Shown one piece after another: positions 41,500-49,947 of a DNA stretch of 64,000 nt. Both the position numbers and the translations under genes were made by a program. Numbering within the stretch: position 1 is the first letter of the stretch; each line of letters starts with the position of its first letter. The DNA comes from AG-12 sp027339635 (lineage in GTDB: Bacteria; Chloroflexota; Dormibacteria; Aeolococcales; Bog-877), in NCBI GenBank assembly GCA_027339635.1, contig DAHWNZ010000001.1, positions 29,222 to 93,221 on the forward strand. Reading direction: 5' to 3'. The notes beneath the pieces are model-generated. The model saw only the letters and a list, made by a program, of their open reading frames with translations. It was not told where the DNA came from and did no database searches.

Positions 41500-43473
41500 G
41501 TGGCCCCTGAACCAACGCTCTGGCACAGTCACGGCCTCGACATTCTGGATCGGAGTGAGGCGGAGCGGACGCGCCTCAGGGCGGGATTCACGACCTGGTT
41601 GCAGCTGCTGGCCCACCCGCTGACGATGATCATCTGCTGCCGGCGCCGGCCGGAGCAGAGGCCGACGATCAAGCCCGACGGGAGGGGATGTGCGCGCCGG
41701 GAAGCGCCGGCATGTCCTCCTGGTTGTGCTGCCTTCAGCAGGACCACGTACCTTCTGCTCCCTCACCAAGACGGTCAGGACGACTTCCGGCTGCTGGCCG
41801 CGCTCCAAGCCGCCTGCCAGGTGGAGACGCATGCCGCCACGCGGCTCCCCGCCCTTGGGGAGGGGCCGTGGTCGGAGCGGTCCCGGGGACTGGTCGTGGG
41901 GGGCCGCTGGATATCGTCCTGGAGGATGGCAGGTCCGCCCGTGGTTGAGGTTGACGCCGGGTGGCTCTGGGATCTCGTCGGCACGCCGGGCGAGTTCGAC
42001 CTCGCGATTCGGGTCGTCCCCAGACCGGCGGGAGCCACGGACCGGAGTCTCCGGCGACGGCTGCGGGGCCTCATGGCTCAGGAGTTGGTGGGTTCGCCCA
42101 GCGGCTCCGACCCCCGAGTGGTGGGGGCAGCCCACGCTGTCCGCGAACTGCGCCAGGTGCTAGCCCGAACTGGCGGTCGGCTGTTCCACGTAGAGATGAC
42201 CGTGAGCCTGTGCGCTGACTCCGCCGCAGAGGTCAGTGCGCTTGCCGCGGTCTTTCGCACCCGTGCCTCGCAGCTGCGGATGAAGTGGACCCCGGCATGG
42301 TTCGATGAGCTGCCGGCCCGCCTCGAGACTCTCGGGCGTCCGCTTCCCGGCGGGCGGCCACGGTTTCTCATGGCCACCGAGGAGGTGGGCACCATGTGGC
42401 CGTGGGTCGCGACGACCGAGGCCAGCATCCAGGAGCGCACCGTGCTGGGACGGCACCGGAGGACGGACAGCCTGGTCACCCTGGACCTGGACCCAGGGAC
42501 GGGACAGGCCAATGCGAATGTGGCCGTGGTTGCAGCATCGGGAGGGGGCAAGTCCTACCTGGCGGGGCTGGTCGGGATCGAAGCCGTACGCCGGGGGCAG
42601 ACCGTCGTCGTCATCGATCCCGAGAACGAGCACGGGAAGTGGTGTTCGGCGGTCGGCGGCGACTACGTGGACCTGGCCCGATCCCAGGGGTGCGGATTCA
42701 ACGCCCTGGAGCTCGGGTCGACGGCTGAGGCGTCCGCCTTGGCCCTGGACCTCGTCGACGTCCTGACCGGGCCACTGTCCGTTCAGGAGCGCTCTGCTGC
42801 GCTGCGGGCGGCCACCCATGTGATCGATTCGTCCGAGCCCCAAAGACCAGGGGTGCTTGGGGATTGCCTCTCCGCGTTGCGGCAAGAGGAGGGTGGACGC
42901 AACCTGGCCGAGAGGTTGTCGCCCTGGGTCCAAGGTGAGGCGGGACTTCTATTCAGCAGCCCGGGGAGGGGCCCCTCAGTTCGAGCGGTGTGCGTGATCG
43001 GGATGAGGGACCTGCCGGAGGGATGGCTCGGCGCGGCCACCTTGCTGGTATCGGCCTGGGTCTGGTATTGGCTCAAAGCCACCTCCGGCGCGAAGCAGAT
43101 CATAGTGGACGAGGCCGGCCTGCTCGCGGACGTTCCGGCTCTGCGGAGGTTGATGGCGCGACTGGCCCGGCGTGCCCGTAAGTACCAGGGATCGTTGATG
43201 CTGCTGACCCAGACCGGATCGGACCTCACGCAGAGCGCCTTCGGCGAGGTAGTGGCGGTCAACGCGGCCACGGTCTTGCTGGGAAGCCAGCATGAGGTCG
43301 GTGCGCGCCGACTGCAACAGGCATTCGGCCTCGATGAGCGGGATCGGCTATGGCTTCAACAGGCCGGACGCGGTGACTTCCTCATGGTCAGCGGAACCAG
43401 AAGAACCCCACTCTGCGTTGAAGCTCCGCCAGAGTACCAGGCATGGCTCGCGGCCACCGACCCGCCCCGGTGA
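41500..43473 (+). CDS. VirB4-like type IV secretion ATPase (locus 2)
   Basis: 657 residues from GTG 41500. The N-terminal region is shorter than in the first copy (755 residues) and Arg/Pro-rich at about 45-80. The ATPase has Walker A in VAASGGGKSYLAG (about residues 343-355), VVIDPENEHGKWC, Walker B in IIVDEAGLLAD (about 532), RKYQGSLMLLTQTGSDL and NAATVLLGSQHE. It presumably energises the channel formed with the 44983 and 45228 products. No coupling protein is near, so it may share the VirD4-like protein of locus 1. Confidence 0.9.
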   Translation: MAPEPTLWHSHGLDILDRSEAERTRLRAGFTTWLQLLAHPLTMIICCRRRPEQRPTIKPDGRGCARREAPACPPGCAAFSRTTYLLLPHQDGQDDFRLLAALQAACQVETHAATRLPALGEGPWSERSRGLVVGGRWISSWRMAGPPVVEVDAGWLWDLVGTPGEFDLAIRVVPRPAGATDRSLRRRLRGLMAQELVGSPSGSDPRVVGAAHAVRELRQVLARTGGRLFHVEMTVSLCADSAAEVSALAAVFRTRASQLRMKWTPAWFDELPARLETLGRPLPGGRPRFLMATEEVGTMWPWVATTEASIQERTVLGRHRRTDSLVTLDLDPGTGQANANVAVVAASGGGKSYLAGLVGIEAVRRGQTVVVIDPENEHGKWCSAVGGDYVDLARSQGCGFNALELGSTAEASALALDLVDVLTGPLSVQERSAALRAATHVIDSSEPQRPGVLGDCLSALRQEEGGRNLAERLSPWVQGEAGLLFSSPGRGPSVRAVCVIGMRDLPEGWLGAATLLVSAWVWYWLKATSGAKQIIVDEAGLLADVPALRRLMARLARRARKYQGSLMLLTQTGSDLTQSAFGEVVAVNAATVLLGSQHEVGARRLQQAFGLDERDRLWLQQAGRGDFLMVSGTRRTPLCVEAPPEYQAWLAATDPPR

Positions 43474-43629
43474 CGGCAGGCGCGCCGCACTGTCCGAACG
43501 CGCCTTCTCGGCCGGGGTTGCGGGACCGGACCGGACCGGGAGCAGTGGGTCGGTGTGACGGCCGCCTCGGCCCCTGGGGGGGTTGGTTCATGATTTCTGT
43601 CAAGCCGCGATCGGGCTTAGAATCGTCGG

Positions 43630-44226
43630 ATGGCCCGGGTCGTCTTCTACCGGCTGCTCAACGCCGGACGTGCCAGCGCTGATGACTGGAGGGAAGGCGT
43701 GGCCACCATGGCCTCCTCTCGCAGCTGGCGATGTGAGCCGATGTGGCTCGCAACCGACAGCTCCAAGGGCATCTTTGAGTCCGAGTACCTGAGGCATCTT
43801 CGACGGGAGAGCGCGGCCCCATTGGTCGGAGCCGGCTTCGTGAAGCTTGCGGGCGATGAGACGGATGCGCTCGCCGTCTCCTTCAGCCTGCTCCACATGA
43901 CCGCCGAACTGGGTGGCAAGGTGGTCCTGACTGATCCCGAGAACCCCATTCACAAACAGAGGGTCTTGGAGCTCATCGAAGGGAGGGTCACAGGAACCCG
44001 CTCGATCGACGAGGTCATGGTGTCCGGGCCCATTTTCAAGCGCCTTCCGGCGGCTACGATCACCTTCTACCCACCCCGTTACCAGGCGCGCACCATGCCC
44101 GGTCCGTCAGGCCCACCCGGGCGGTGGCGGTTCTCCCTGCAGGGGCTGCAGGCCGAGGCCAGCGGATTCCTGGAGGCTGAGGCCGAGGCGATGAGGATAT
44201 ATCGCGGACTGCAGGCGATCGGCTGA
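43630..44226 (+). CDS. Unknown soluble protein inside type IV locus 2
   Basis: 198 residues from ATG 43630. Begins ARVVFYRLLNAGRASADDWREG and contains a mixed alpha/beta middle (FVKLAGDETDALAVSF, GGKVVLTDPENPIHKQRV). The end is helical and Glu-rich (QAEASGFLEAEAEAM). No signal or membrane segment and no known motif. It lies three bases before dtd on the same strand. Function unknown. Confidence 0.6.
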   Translation: MARVVFYRLLNAGRASADDWREGVATMASSRSWRCEPMWLATDSSKGIFESEYLRHLRRESAAPLVGAGFVKLAGDETDALAVSFSLLHMTAELGGKVVLTDPENPIHKQRVLELIEGRVTGTRSIDEVMVSGPIFKRLPAATITFYPPRYQARTMPGPSGPPGRWRFSLQGLQAEASGFLEAEAEAMRIYRGLQAIG

Positions 44227-44229
44227 GCC

Positions 44230-44700
44230 TTGCGAGCCGTCATCCAGCTGGTCCTTCAAGCCCGGGTCACGGTGTCCGACCAACCGATTGCCGAGATTGG
44301 CTCCGGACTTCTGATCTACCTCGGCATCGCGCCGCAAGACCAGGTGGGCACGGCCCGAAGATTCGCCTCTCGGGTGGCCAGCATGCGGATATTCCCGGAC
44401 GAGGGGCGCCGGATGAACCGCTCCCTGCTGGAGGTCGGCGGAGCGGCTCTGGTCGTCAGTCAGTTCACCCTCTTCGGCGATCTTAGGAGGGGCCATCGCC
44501 CCTCCTTCGTCTCCGCCGCAAGCCCCGAGCCGGGGCGGTCTCTCTGTGGATCGTTTGCCAAGGAGCTACGCTCTCTCGGCGTCGAGTGCGTGAGGGAGGG
44601 AAGCTTCGGAGCGCACATGCTCGTTGAGGCAACCAATGACGGCCCGGTGACCATCGTCGCCAGTTTGGACGAGCCGCCCTGGGAGGCTGCCTGCGGCTGA
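44230..44700 (+). CDS. dtd: D-aminoacyl-tRNA deacylase
   Basis: 156 residues from TTG 44230. Both DTD signatures are present: SQFTLFGDLRRGHRPSF (about residues 77-93) and the C-terminal NDGPVTIV; the start RAVIQLVLQARVTV is also typical. The enzyme frees tRNAs mischarged with D-amino acids (and Gly on tRNA-Ala). Family length is about 145-155. It is a housekeeping gene set between parts of the second type IV-like locus. Confidence 0.95.
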   Translation: MRAVIQLVLQARVTVSDQPIAEIGSGLLIYLGIAPQDQVGTARRFASRVASMRIFPDEGRRMNRSLLEVGGAALVVSQFTLFGDLRRGHRPSFVSAASPEPGRSLCGSFAKELRSLGVECVREGSFGAHMLVEATNDGPVTIVASLDEPPWEAACG

Positions 44701-44982
44701 GCCGGCGCGCGGACCAGCACGACACCTCGCCCGACCCAGAGTCCCCGATGGCTTCGCGGCGCACCGCGAGCCCCCCCCGAGCGGACAAAGGGGGTGCCGT
44801 GCTCTTGACCAAATCCTGTCTGAAAGTTGACTCACCCTCCGGCCGAGCCCGGAGAATCGGGCGGCTCCCCCGGAGCTGCCATTCGCTGCTCGGTGAGGCT
44901 CGGGACCGGACCTCGCGGGGACTCCAACCCAGCCCGAGCGGCAGCGTCCGAGCCGGAGCCCGGGCCAGCAGAAGGGGCATTT

Positions 44983-45222
44983 GTGGCTGAGCTGAACTCG
45001 CTTCTAAACTCCTGGGTTGTCCTGGGGCAGGAGCTCATCGGCAGCCTGGGCACCCTGGCGTTCGTGTGCGCGTTCGTATGGCGCGTCGTGGCCCCCAGCC
45101 CTCACAGCGCGATGGAGGCCCAGCGCTGGTTGGGTCGTATCGCAATCGGCACCTTGGGCGTCGAGCTCGCCGGTGTGCTGACCCACGTACTCCTCTCCGC
45201 AGTCCCCCACGCCCTGGGCTGA
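44983..45222 (+). CDS. Two-helix membrane protein (type IV locus 2)
   Basis: 79 residues from GTG 44983, chosen for AAGGGG five bases upstream. It has two helices (LIGSLGTLAFVCAFVWRVV and IAIGTLGVELAGVLTHVLL) separated by a polar turn with PSPHSAMEAQRWLGR. This matches the plan of the 24789 product (helix, polar turn with RR/RW, helix). It sits directly before the VirB6-like gene as in locus 1. Pilin- or holin-like role inferred from context only. Confidence 0.7.
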   Translation: MAELNSLLNSWVVLGQELIGSLGTLAFVCAFVWRVVAPSPHSAMEAQRWLGRIAIGTLGVELAGVLTHVLLSAVPHALG

Positions 45223-45227
45223 TCGGC

Positions 45228-46139
45228 TTGGCGGGGGCGCTGCTTACTCCGCCCAGCTTTCAGTTGAACCCGCTCCAGCTCCTGGAGTCTCTGTTCAGTT
45301 CAGCCCTGGGGCAGTTTGTGCAGACGGCAAGGGCCGGGCTCGACACTGATCTTGGCCAATACCTGTTCTCCACCCATGACGTGGCGGGGGGCGGCGCCAG
45401 CCGGCCGTTCACGGACACCCCCGGCGTGGCGCCCATGAATCACCTGCTCGCGCTTGCGGCCGCCTCACTGGTGCTGGCCGTCCTGCTGTACAGCTCTTTG
45501 CGCACGGTTAGCGCAGCGGGTGGCGGCCCCCATCATCACCTTCAGGTGGTTCTTCCGCGCGCGATGGTGGGCCTGGCGATGGGGATCTTCTCGCTGCCAC
45601 TGATCCAGCAGATGATCGACCTCAACAACGCTCTCTGCGCGGTGGTGGTCGGGGGCGCCGCGCTCAATCTCGGGGCGCTCCCCTGGAGCAGCCCTCTCAG
45701 CGGGTCGTCGGTAGCCTCCGCGTCCAACAACCTGTTCTTGCTGGCGTTCGCCGCGGCGCTGGTGGTGGGTTTGGTCATACTCGCGCTGGCCTATGTCGTG
45801 CGGTATACGTTGTTGGCGGTCCTGTGCGCCAGCGCCCCGCTGGCCGCCATCGCCTGGATCCTGCCCGAGACCCGGGGGTTCTCAAGGCAGTGGAGCCGGC
45901 TGTTGACGGTCTCGCTATTCATGCAGTTCGGGCAGCTCCTGGTGCTGCGCGTCGCCACGACGCTGGCCTTTGCCAAGGGCGGTGGCCTGGCGGGGATGCT
46001 GTTCGCCTTTGCCTGCCTCTACCTGATGCTGCGGGTACCGGGAGCGCTCAACGTCGCCGCCCACTACGAGGCAAGCTTCGAGACTATGGGACGTCGCTGG
46101 AGCAGAGCCCTCAGGCATCTGGGGATAGACGCGGCCTGA
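45228..46139 (+). CDS. VirB6/TrbL-like polytopic membrane protein (locus 2)
   Basis: 303 residues from TTG 45228; a CTG at 45219 in frame overlaps the previous stop as CTGA, like the locus-1 homologue. An outer N-terminal segment (PPSFQLNPLQLLESLFSS) precedes about six helices including LALAYVVRYTLLAVLCASAPLAAIAWI (quoted in part by AYVVRYTLLAVL), the TrbL-like block. A short basic cytoplasmic tail follows. Unlike the first copy it has no large Cys-rich domain. It presumably forms the inner channel with the second VirB4. Confidence 0.8.
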   Translation: MAGALLTPPSFQLNPLQLLESLFSSALGQFVQTARAGLDTDLGQYLFSTHDVAGGGASRPFTDTPGVAPMNHLLALAAASLVLAVLLYSSLRTVSAAGGGPHHHLQVVLPRAMVGLAMGIFSLPLIQQMIDLNNALCAVVVGGAALNLGALPWSSPLSGSSVASASNNLFLLAFAAALVVGLVILALAYVVRYTLLAVLCASAPLAAIAWILPETRGFSRQWSRLLTVSLFMQFGQLLVLRVATTLAFAKGGGLAGMLFAFACLYLMLRVPGALNVAAHYEASFETMGRRWSRALRHLGIDAA

Positions 46140-46166
46140 CGCGGCCTCAGGCACCCTCCTCTTGGG

Positions 46167-46772
46167 TCACAGGGTGACGTGGACCTCCTTGAGTGGCGTC
46201 TGCAGGGCCGCTTCCAACTCCTCAAAGGCGGGGTGGTCACGCAGGCTCGACCTTTGATCAAGGTCACCAAACGTCACCTCCATCTGCCCTCGGGGCAGGT
46301 CTGGGCTCCAGTTGAGCTCCAGCACGCTGAACTCAAACCCACAGTGCGGACAGACCGCCTGGTGAGGGTCGAGGCCGGGAAACCTCAAGCGGAAGAACTC
46401 GACCCCACCACCACAGCCGGGACACTGGGCTGCGTAGCCGGTGACCGGGTCAGACTGGAAGCCCTGCGGCCCCGGATCCGGGTAGCAGCGCCAGATGCCG
46501 GCTTCCACCCGCACCTCCCCCCGGGATGCGGCTGTTATCAGGGGAACTCGGCCGAGTTGCCGACGCATGAGGTGCCTGGAGAATTCCGGCCCGGGGCCGA
46601 GACCGCCAGCTGCGGTTTCCCGGGCCAGACCGTGGTGAAGCAGAACGGCCCTGGCTGACAGCTGTGCGGCCCTCGAAGGCAGAAATCCAGGGTCCGCGGC
46701 CAGCAGGTGGAGCCAGGTGCGGTTTGGATGTGGCCCGGTCCCGTGATCGGGTCGAGTGATGGCGTTCAGCAT
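46167..46772 (-). CDS. Zinc-ribbon protein of unknown function
   Basis: 201 residues from ATG 46772. The N-terminal half is helical and Arg/Pro-rich. The second half has two CxxC pairs about 27 residues apart (AQCPGCGGG and AVCPHCGFE), forming a likely zinc ribbon, followed by an acidic end. No family recognised. It converges on the VirB6-like gene with 27 bases between and is divergent from the next small gene. Confidence 0.6.
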   Translation of the reverse strand: MLNAITRPDHGTGPHPNRTWLHLLAADPGFLPSRAAQLSARAVLLHHGLARETAAGGLGPGPEFSRHLMRRQLGRVPLITAASRGEVRVEAGIWRCYPDPGPQGFQSDPVTGYAAQCPGCGGGVEFFRLRFPGLDPHQAVCPHCGFEFSVLELNWSPDLPRGQMEVTFGDLDQRSSLRDHPAFEELEAALQTPLKEVHVTL

Positions 46773-46821
46773 CCAGAGATCGTAGCCGACCCTGCACTGC
46801 CGTTCCGAGGGACTGGAAGAG

Positions 46822-47298
46822 TTGGTGTTCAAGCAGAGATTCAAGACGGGGTTGGCGCTGGTCGGCGGCTGTGCAGCGCTCTCGATCGTGGCTCCACCCC
46901 TGACAGGCCTGCTCAACGCCATCGGCTCGCTCACCCTGCTGGCTCTGGCAGGGTACGCCGCCTACAGGGGGTGGGCGTTCATGGAGTCGGTCGTGGAGGC
47001 CTCGAGACGGCCCGCCACGGTGCGGCGCAACCTCGCCTCCGAACCCAGGCGAGAGCCTCAGCGGACCCGGGACCGTGAAGAGCCGGCCCTTGACGCCCCT
47101 GAAGCGGGGCGACGCGGATCACCATCGCCAAGGCGCTTCCGGGTCGCGTCACCGCCCGAAATCCACGAGGGAGCTCCCCGGCTCCCGATCACGGGCCGGC
47201 AAGGCGCTGCCGAAGTTGCAGGTAGGCGCGTTCCAGGAGTCGCACCGGGTCCTCGTTGGTTTGCTCGTCGCGCAAAGGAGCGCCAAGCCGAACGCTGA
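46822..47298 (+). CDS. Membrane protein with basic tail, possible type IV locus 2 member
   Basis: 158 residues from TTG 46822 (GTG at the next codon also possible) with GGAAGAG upstream. Two N-terminal hydrophobic stretches (ALVGGCAALSIVAPPLTGL; LLALAGYAAYRGWAFM) precede a long Arg/Pro/Glu-rich, probably disordered tail. The last 110 bases overlap the end of the convergent RDD gene, so the tail codes on both strands. No family recognised; membership in the locus is by position. Confidence 0.5.
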   Translation: MVFKQRFKTGLALVGGCAALSIVAPPLTGLLNAIGSLTLLALAGYAAYRGWAFMESVVEASRRPATVRRNLASEPRREPQRTRDREEPALDAPEAGRRGSPSPRRFRVASPPEIHEGAPRLPITGRQGAAEVAGRRVPGVAPGPRWFARRAKERQAER

Positions 47299-47968
47299 GC
47301 GCCGCCACCAGGTCGGACGCCACCCTTCGCCTGGTCTCATTCGACAGGCCGCGGCGACTAAGGAACTCCTGCATCAGGTCCAATTCGAACCGGCCGCCGC
47401 GTTCCAGGGCCATGATGGGTGGGCCCGGGTTGCCAGCCGTACTGACCACCCCCACCAGGGGCGAGACCTCGAAAGGGCTGAGACGCCCAAGTCCGTGATC
47501 GTGGACCACCACGGTGCCGGCGGCAAGATCCCCGAGACGGCGCGGCTGGCGGCCCAGAAACATCGATACCACGCCAACCCCGTAGAGAAGCGGCAGGAAG
47601 TCGAGGATTCGCACCAGGTTGCGGACCAGGGAGTCTCCGAGGCCGACGGGGACACCGCTGAGGTCGACTACCCGCAGACCGAAGATGATCTTGCCGGCCG
47701 ACCTCCCAGCGGTCGCGACCTCGAACGCCACGTAATAGACGACCGGGGTGACGGAGGCTACGACAACGACCAGGATGAGGAGGGGGCCAACGGCGCCGGC
47801 CCCCGGGGAGACGGCATTGAGCGCCAGGGCCCCGAAGACCAGGGCAAGCACGATGATTACGATGATGATTGAGTCCACCAGCGCAGCCAGCCCGCGGGAT
47901 CCGATGCCGGCCACCGGTTGGGAGAGGATCATGCTCTCCGGGGTCCTGTATCCGAACTCCTGTTGCAC
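47189..47968 (-). CDS. RDD family membrane protein
   Basis: 259 residues from GTG 47968. The RDD domain (about residues 15-165) shows the namesake GSRGLAALVDSIIIV (Arg and Asp of the first helix), then GRSAGKIIFGLRVVD and PRRLGDLAAGTVVV. About 95 C-terminal residues form a cytoplasmic helical extension (RRGLSNETRRRVASDLVAAL). RDD proteins are poorly characterised transporters. Divergent pairing with a SpoIIM-like gene and the nearby MoxR/DUF58 operon is a well-known conserved neighbourhood. Confidence 0.9.
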   Translation of the reverse strand: MQQEFGYRTPESMILSQPVAGIGSRGLAALVDSIIIVIIVLALVFGALALNAVSPGAGAVGPLLILVVVVASVTPVVYYVAFEVATAGRSAGKIIFGLRVVDLSGVPVGLGDSLVRNLVRILDFLPLLYGVGVVSMFLGRQPRRLGDLAAGTVVVHDHGLGRLSPFEVSPLVGVVSTAGNPGPPIMALERGGRFELDLMQEFLSRRGLSNETRRRVASDLVAALSVRLGAPLRDEQTNEDPVRLLERAYLQLRQRLAGP

Positions 47969-48013
47969 CCTGGATCGGGATGTTAGTCGTGTTGGCGACC
48001 GAGCAAAGAAGGC

Positions 48014-49045
48014 GTGCCCTGGTTGAAGTCACTGGAACAGTTCGTCGAGGGCCAGAAGAGTAGCTGGGATGAGCTCGTAGGGTTGAGTCGAAGGCTCAGA
48101 GGGCGTCGGGCACAAGCGGCGTCGGCTGAGGAGATCGACCGGCTGACCAGCCTGATTCGGGAGGTGAGCGGCGACCTCGCCACCGCGCGGCGAGACTATC
48201 CGCAGTCGGATCTGCCGCAACACCTGCAGTCACTGCTGACCAGCGCCCAGCCTCTGCTCTACCGCCGCTCCAGCCCTGGCCTTAAGGGCCTGCCTCAGTT
48301 CTTTTCCCGCGGCCTCCCCCGGCGCTTCCGCCAACTGGGACCCTACACAGCCGCGGCCGGCCTGTGCTTGCTCACCGGAGCGGCGGCGGGCTGGGCGGCC
48401 GTCGCGCTGCGGCCGAATCTGGTGGGACTCTTACCGGCTGGCTACCAGGCCAGCTTGGCATCGCGGCACCTCGGCAACCCGCTGGCGCTGAGCGGCCAGT
48501 TTGGGTCCCAACTGTCGGCGTTCATCATTCAAAACAACATCCGGGTGGCGGCTCTGGCCTGCGTGCTGGGCCTGTTGCTGGGAGTCCCGACCGTGGCCCT
48601 GCTCCTGGAGAACGGCTTCATGTTGGGAGTTCTCGCCAGCGCCAGCCACAGCGCCGGCCTCGACCTCCAGTTTTGGGCGCTGATAGTCCCCCATGGGGTC
48701 ATCGAGCTGACCGTGATCTGCACCGCCGCAGGGGCTGGGCTGAGCCTCGGCGACGCCGTCCTCAGGCCGGGGCTCCAGTCAAGAAGCACCTCGGTGATCG
48801 CGGCGGCGAGGCCCGCGGTGGAACTGGCTTTAGGCGCGGCCTGCCTCCTGGTGGTGGCCGGGCTCATCGAGGGATTCGTCACCCCCTCTGGAATTCCCCC
48901 GCAGGTCAAGCTGCTGGTGGGGCTGGTGACCGGGGTCGCTCTATACTCCTGGCTCCTGCTCGGAGGACGCGGCGGGCCCGCGCGCGGCAACGATCTGATA
49001 GGGGAGCGCGGGGCCACCTTCCGGGGACTGGTACGATCAGATTGA
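48014..49045 (+). CDS. Stage II sporulation protein M (SpoIIM/DUF95)-like membrane protein
   Basis: 343 residues from GTG 48014. N-terminal soluble helical part (ELVGLSRRLRGRRAQ), then five or six helices with the SpoIIM pattern FIIQNNIRVAALACVLGLLLG and PHGVIELTVICTAAGAG. In non-sporulating bacteria this type goes with RDD, MoxR and DUF58 genes, as here; function unknown. The ispH start overlaps its stop as TGATG. Confidence 0.9.
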   Translation: MPWLKSLEQFVEGQKSSWDELVGLSRRLRGRRAQAASAEEIDRLTSLIREVSGDLATARRDYPQSDLPQHLQSLLTSAQPLLYRRSSPGLKGLPQFFSRGLPRRFRQLGPYTAAAGLCLLTGAAAGWAAVALRPNLVGLLPAGYQASLASRHLGNPLALSGQFGSQLSAFIIQNNIRVAALACVLGLLLGVPTVALLLENGFMLGVLASASHSAGLDLQFWALIVPHGVIELTVICTAAGAGLSLGDAVLRPGLQSRSTSVIAAARPAVELALGAACLLVVAGLIEGFVTPSGIPPQVKLLVGLVTGVALYSWLLLGGRGGPARGNDLIGERGATFRGLVRSD

Positions 49046-49947
49046 TGGAGGTGGTGAAAATCACCCCTCGGGGCTACTGCCACGGGGTGGTGGAGGCGAT
49101 CCGCGCGCTGAGGATCGCCGCCGAAGAGCACCCGGACGAGCCGGTGGCGATGCTGGGCTACCTGGTTCACAACGAGCATGTGACCCGGGAGTTCGCCGAC
49201 CGAGGAGTGCGCCTGGTGGATGCACCATCACGCCTTGAGGCCCTCGACCTGGTGAACAGCGGAACCGTGGTACTGACCGCTCATGGCGTGTCGCCGGAGG
49301 TGAAGGAGCGGGCTCTGGCCAAGGGGCTTAACGTCGTCGATGCCACCTGCACCGATGTGATCCGGACCCACGACCTGGTCCGGCGCCTCAGCGCCGAGGG
49401 GTACGAGATCGTATACATTGGCCGTGCTGGCCACCCCGAGCCTGAGGGCGTCATGGGCGAGGCGCCTAAAGCGCTGCATCTGGTGGAGACGGTGGAGGAT
49501 GTGGACCGTCTCGAGCCGGCCTCCGACAGGCTGGCGGTCACCACCCAGACGACCCTCTCTGTGTGGGACACCCAGGCCATCATCGCGCGACTCAGGGAAC
49601 GATTCCCGACCATCGAGGTTCACAACGAGATCTGCAATGCTACCCAGGAGCGCCAGCAAGCGGCCGTGGAGGTGGCGGCCTCCTGTGATGCGGTGGTGGT
49701 GGTTGGAAGCTCTCGGAGCAGCAACACCCTGAGGTTGGTGCAGGTGGTCAGGGACCTGGCTCACCGCCCGGCCTACCTGGTGGACACGGCGGAGGACCTC
49801 CGCCCCGAGTGGTTCGAGGGGGTGGAGAGGGTGGGGGTCACGTCGGGCGCCTCCACGCCTTCTCCCATAACCAGACGGGTCATACAGACCCTGGAGGCAA
49901 TGGGAGCATCCGACAGGAGTTCCGCTACAGAAGTCCCCGTCCCTTGA
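49045..49947 (+). CDS. ispH: 4-hydroxy-3-methylbut-2-enyl diphosphate reductase
   Basis: 300 residues from ATG 49045. The three cluster-binding cysteines are in RGYCHGVVEAI, VVDATCTDV and NEICNATQERQ. LVHNEHVTREF and the late GVTSGASTPSPITRRV also fit IspH. It performs the last step of the MEP pathway, giving IPP and DMAPP, using a [4Fe-4S] cluster. Slightly short but complete. It overlaps the SpoIIM-like gene by one base and the convergent DUF58 gene by 23. Confidence 0.96.
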   Translation: MEVVKITPRGYCHGVVEAIRALRIAAEEHPDEPVAMLGYLVHNEHVTREFADRGVRLVDAPSRLEALDLVNSGTVVLTAHGVSPEVKERALAKGLNVVDATCTDVIRTHDLVRRLSAEGYEIVYIGRAGHPEPEGVMGEAPKALHLVETVEDVDRLEPASDRLAVTTQTTLSVWDTQAIIARLRERFPTIEVHNEICNATQERQQAAVEVAASCDAVVVVGSSRSSNTLRLVQVVRDLAHRPAYLVDTAEDLRPEWFEGVERVGVTSGASTPSPITRRVIQTLEAMGASDRSSATEVPVP

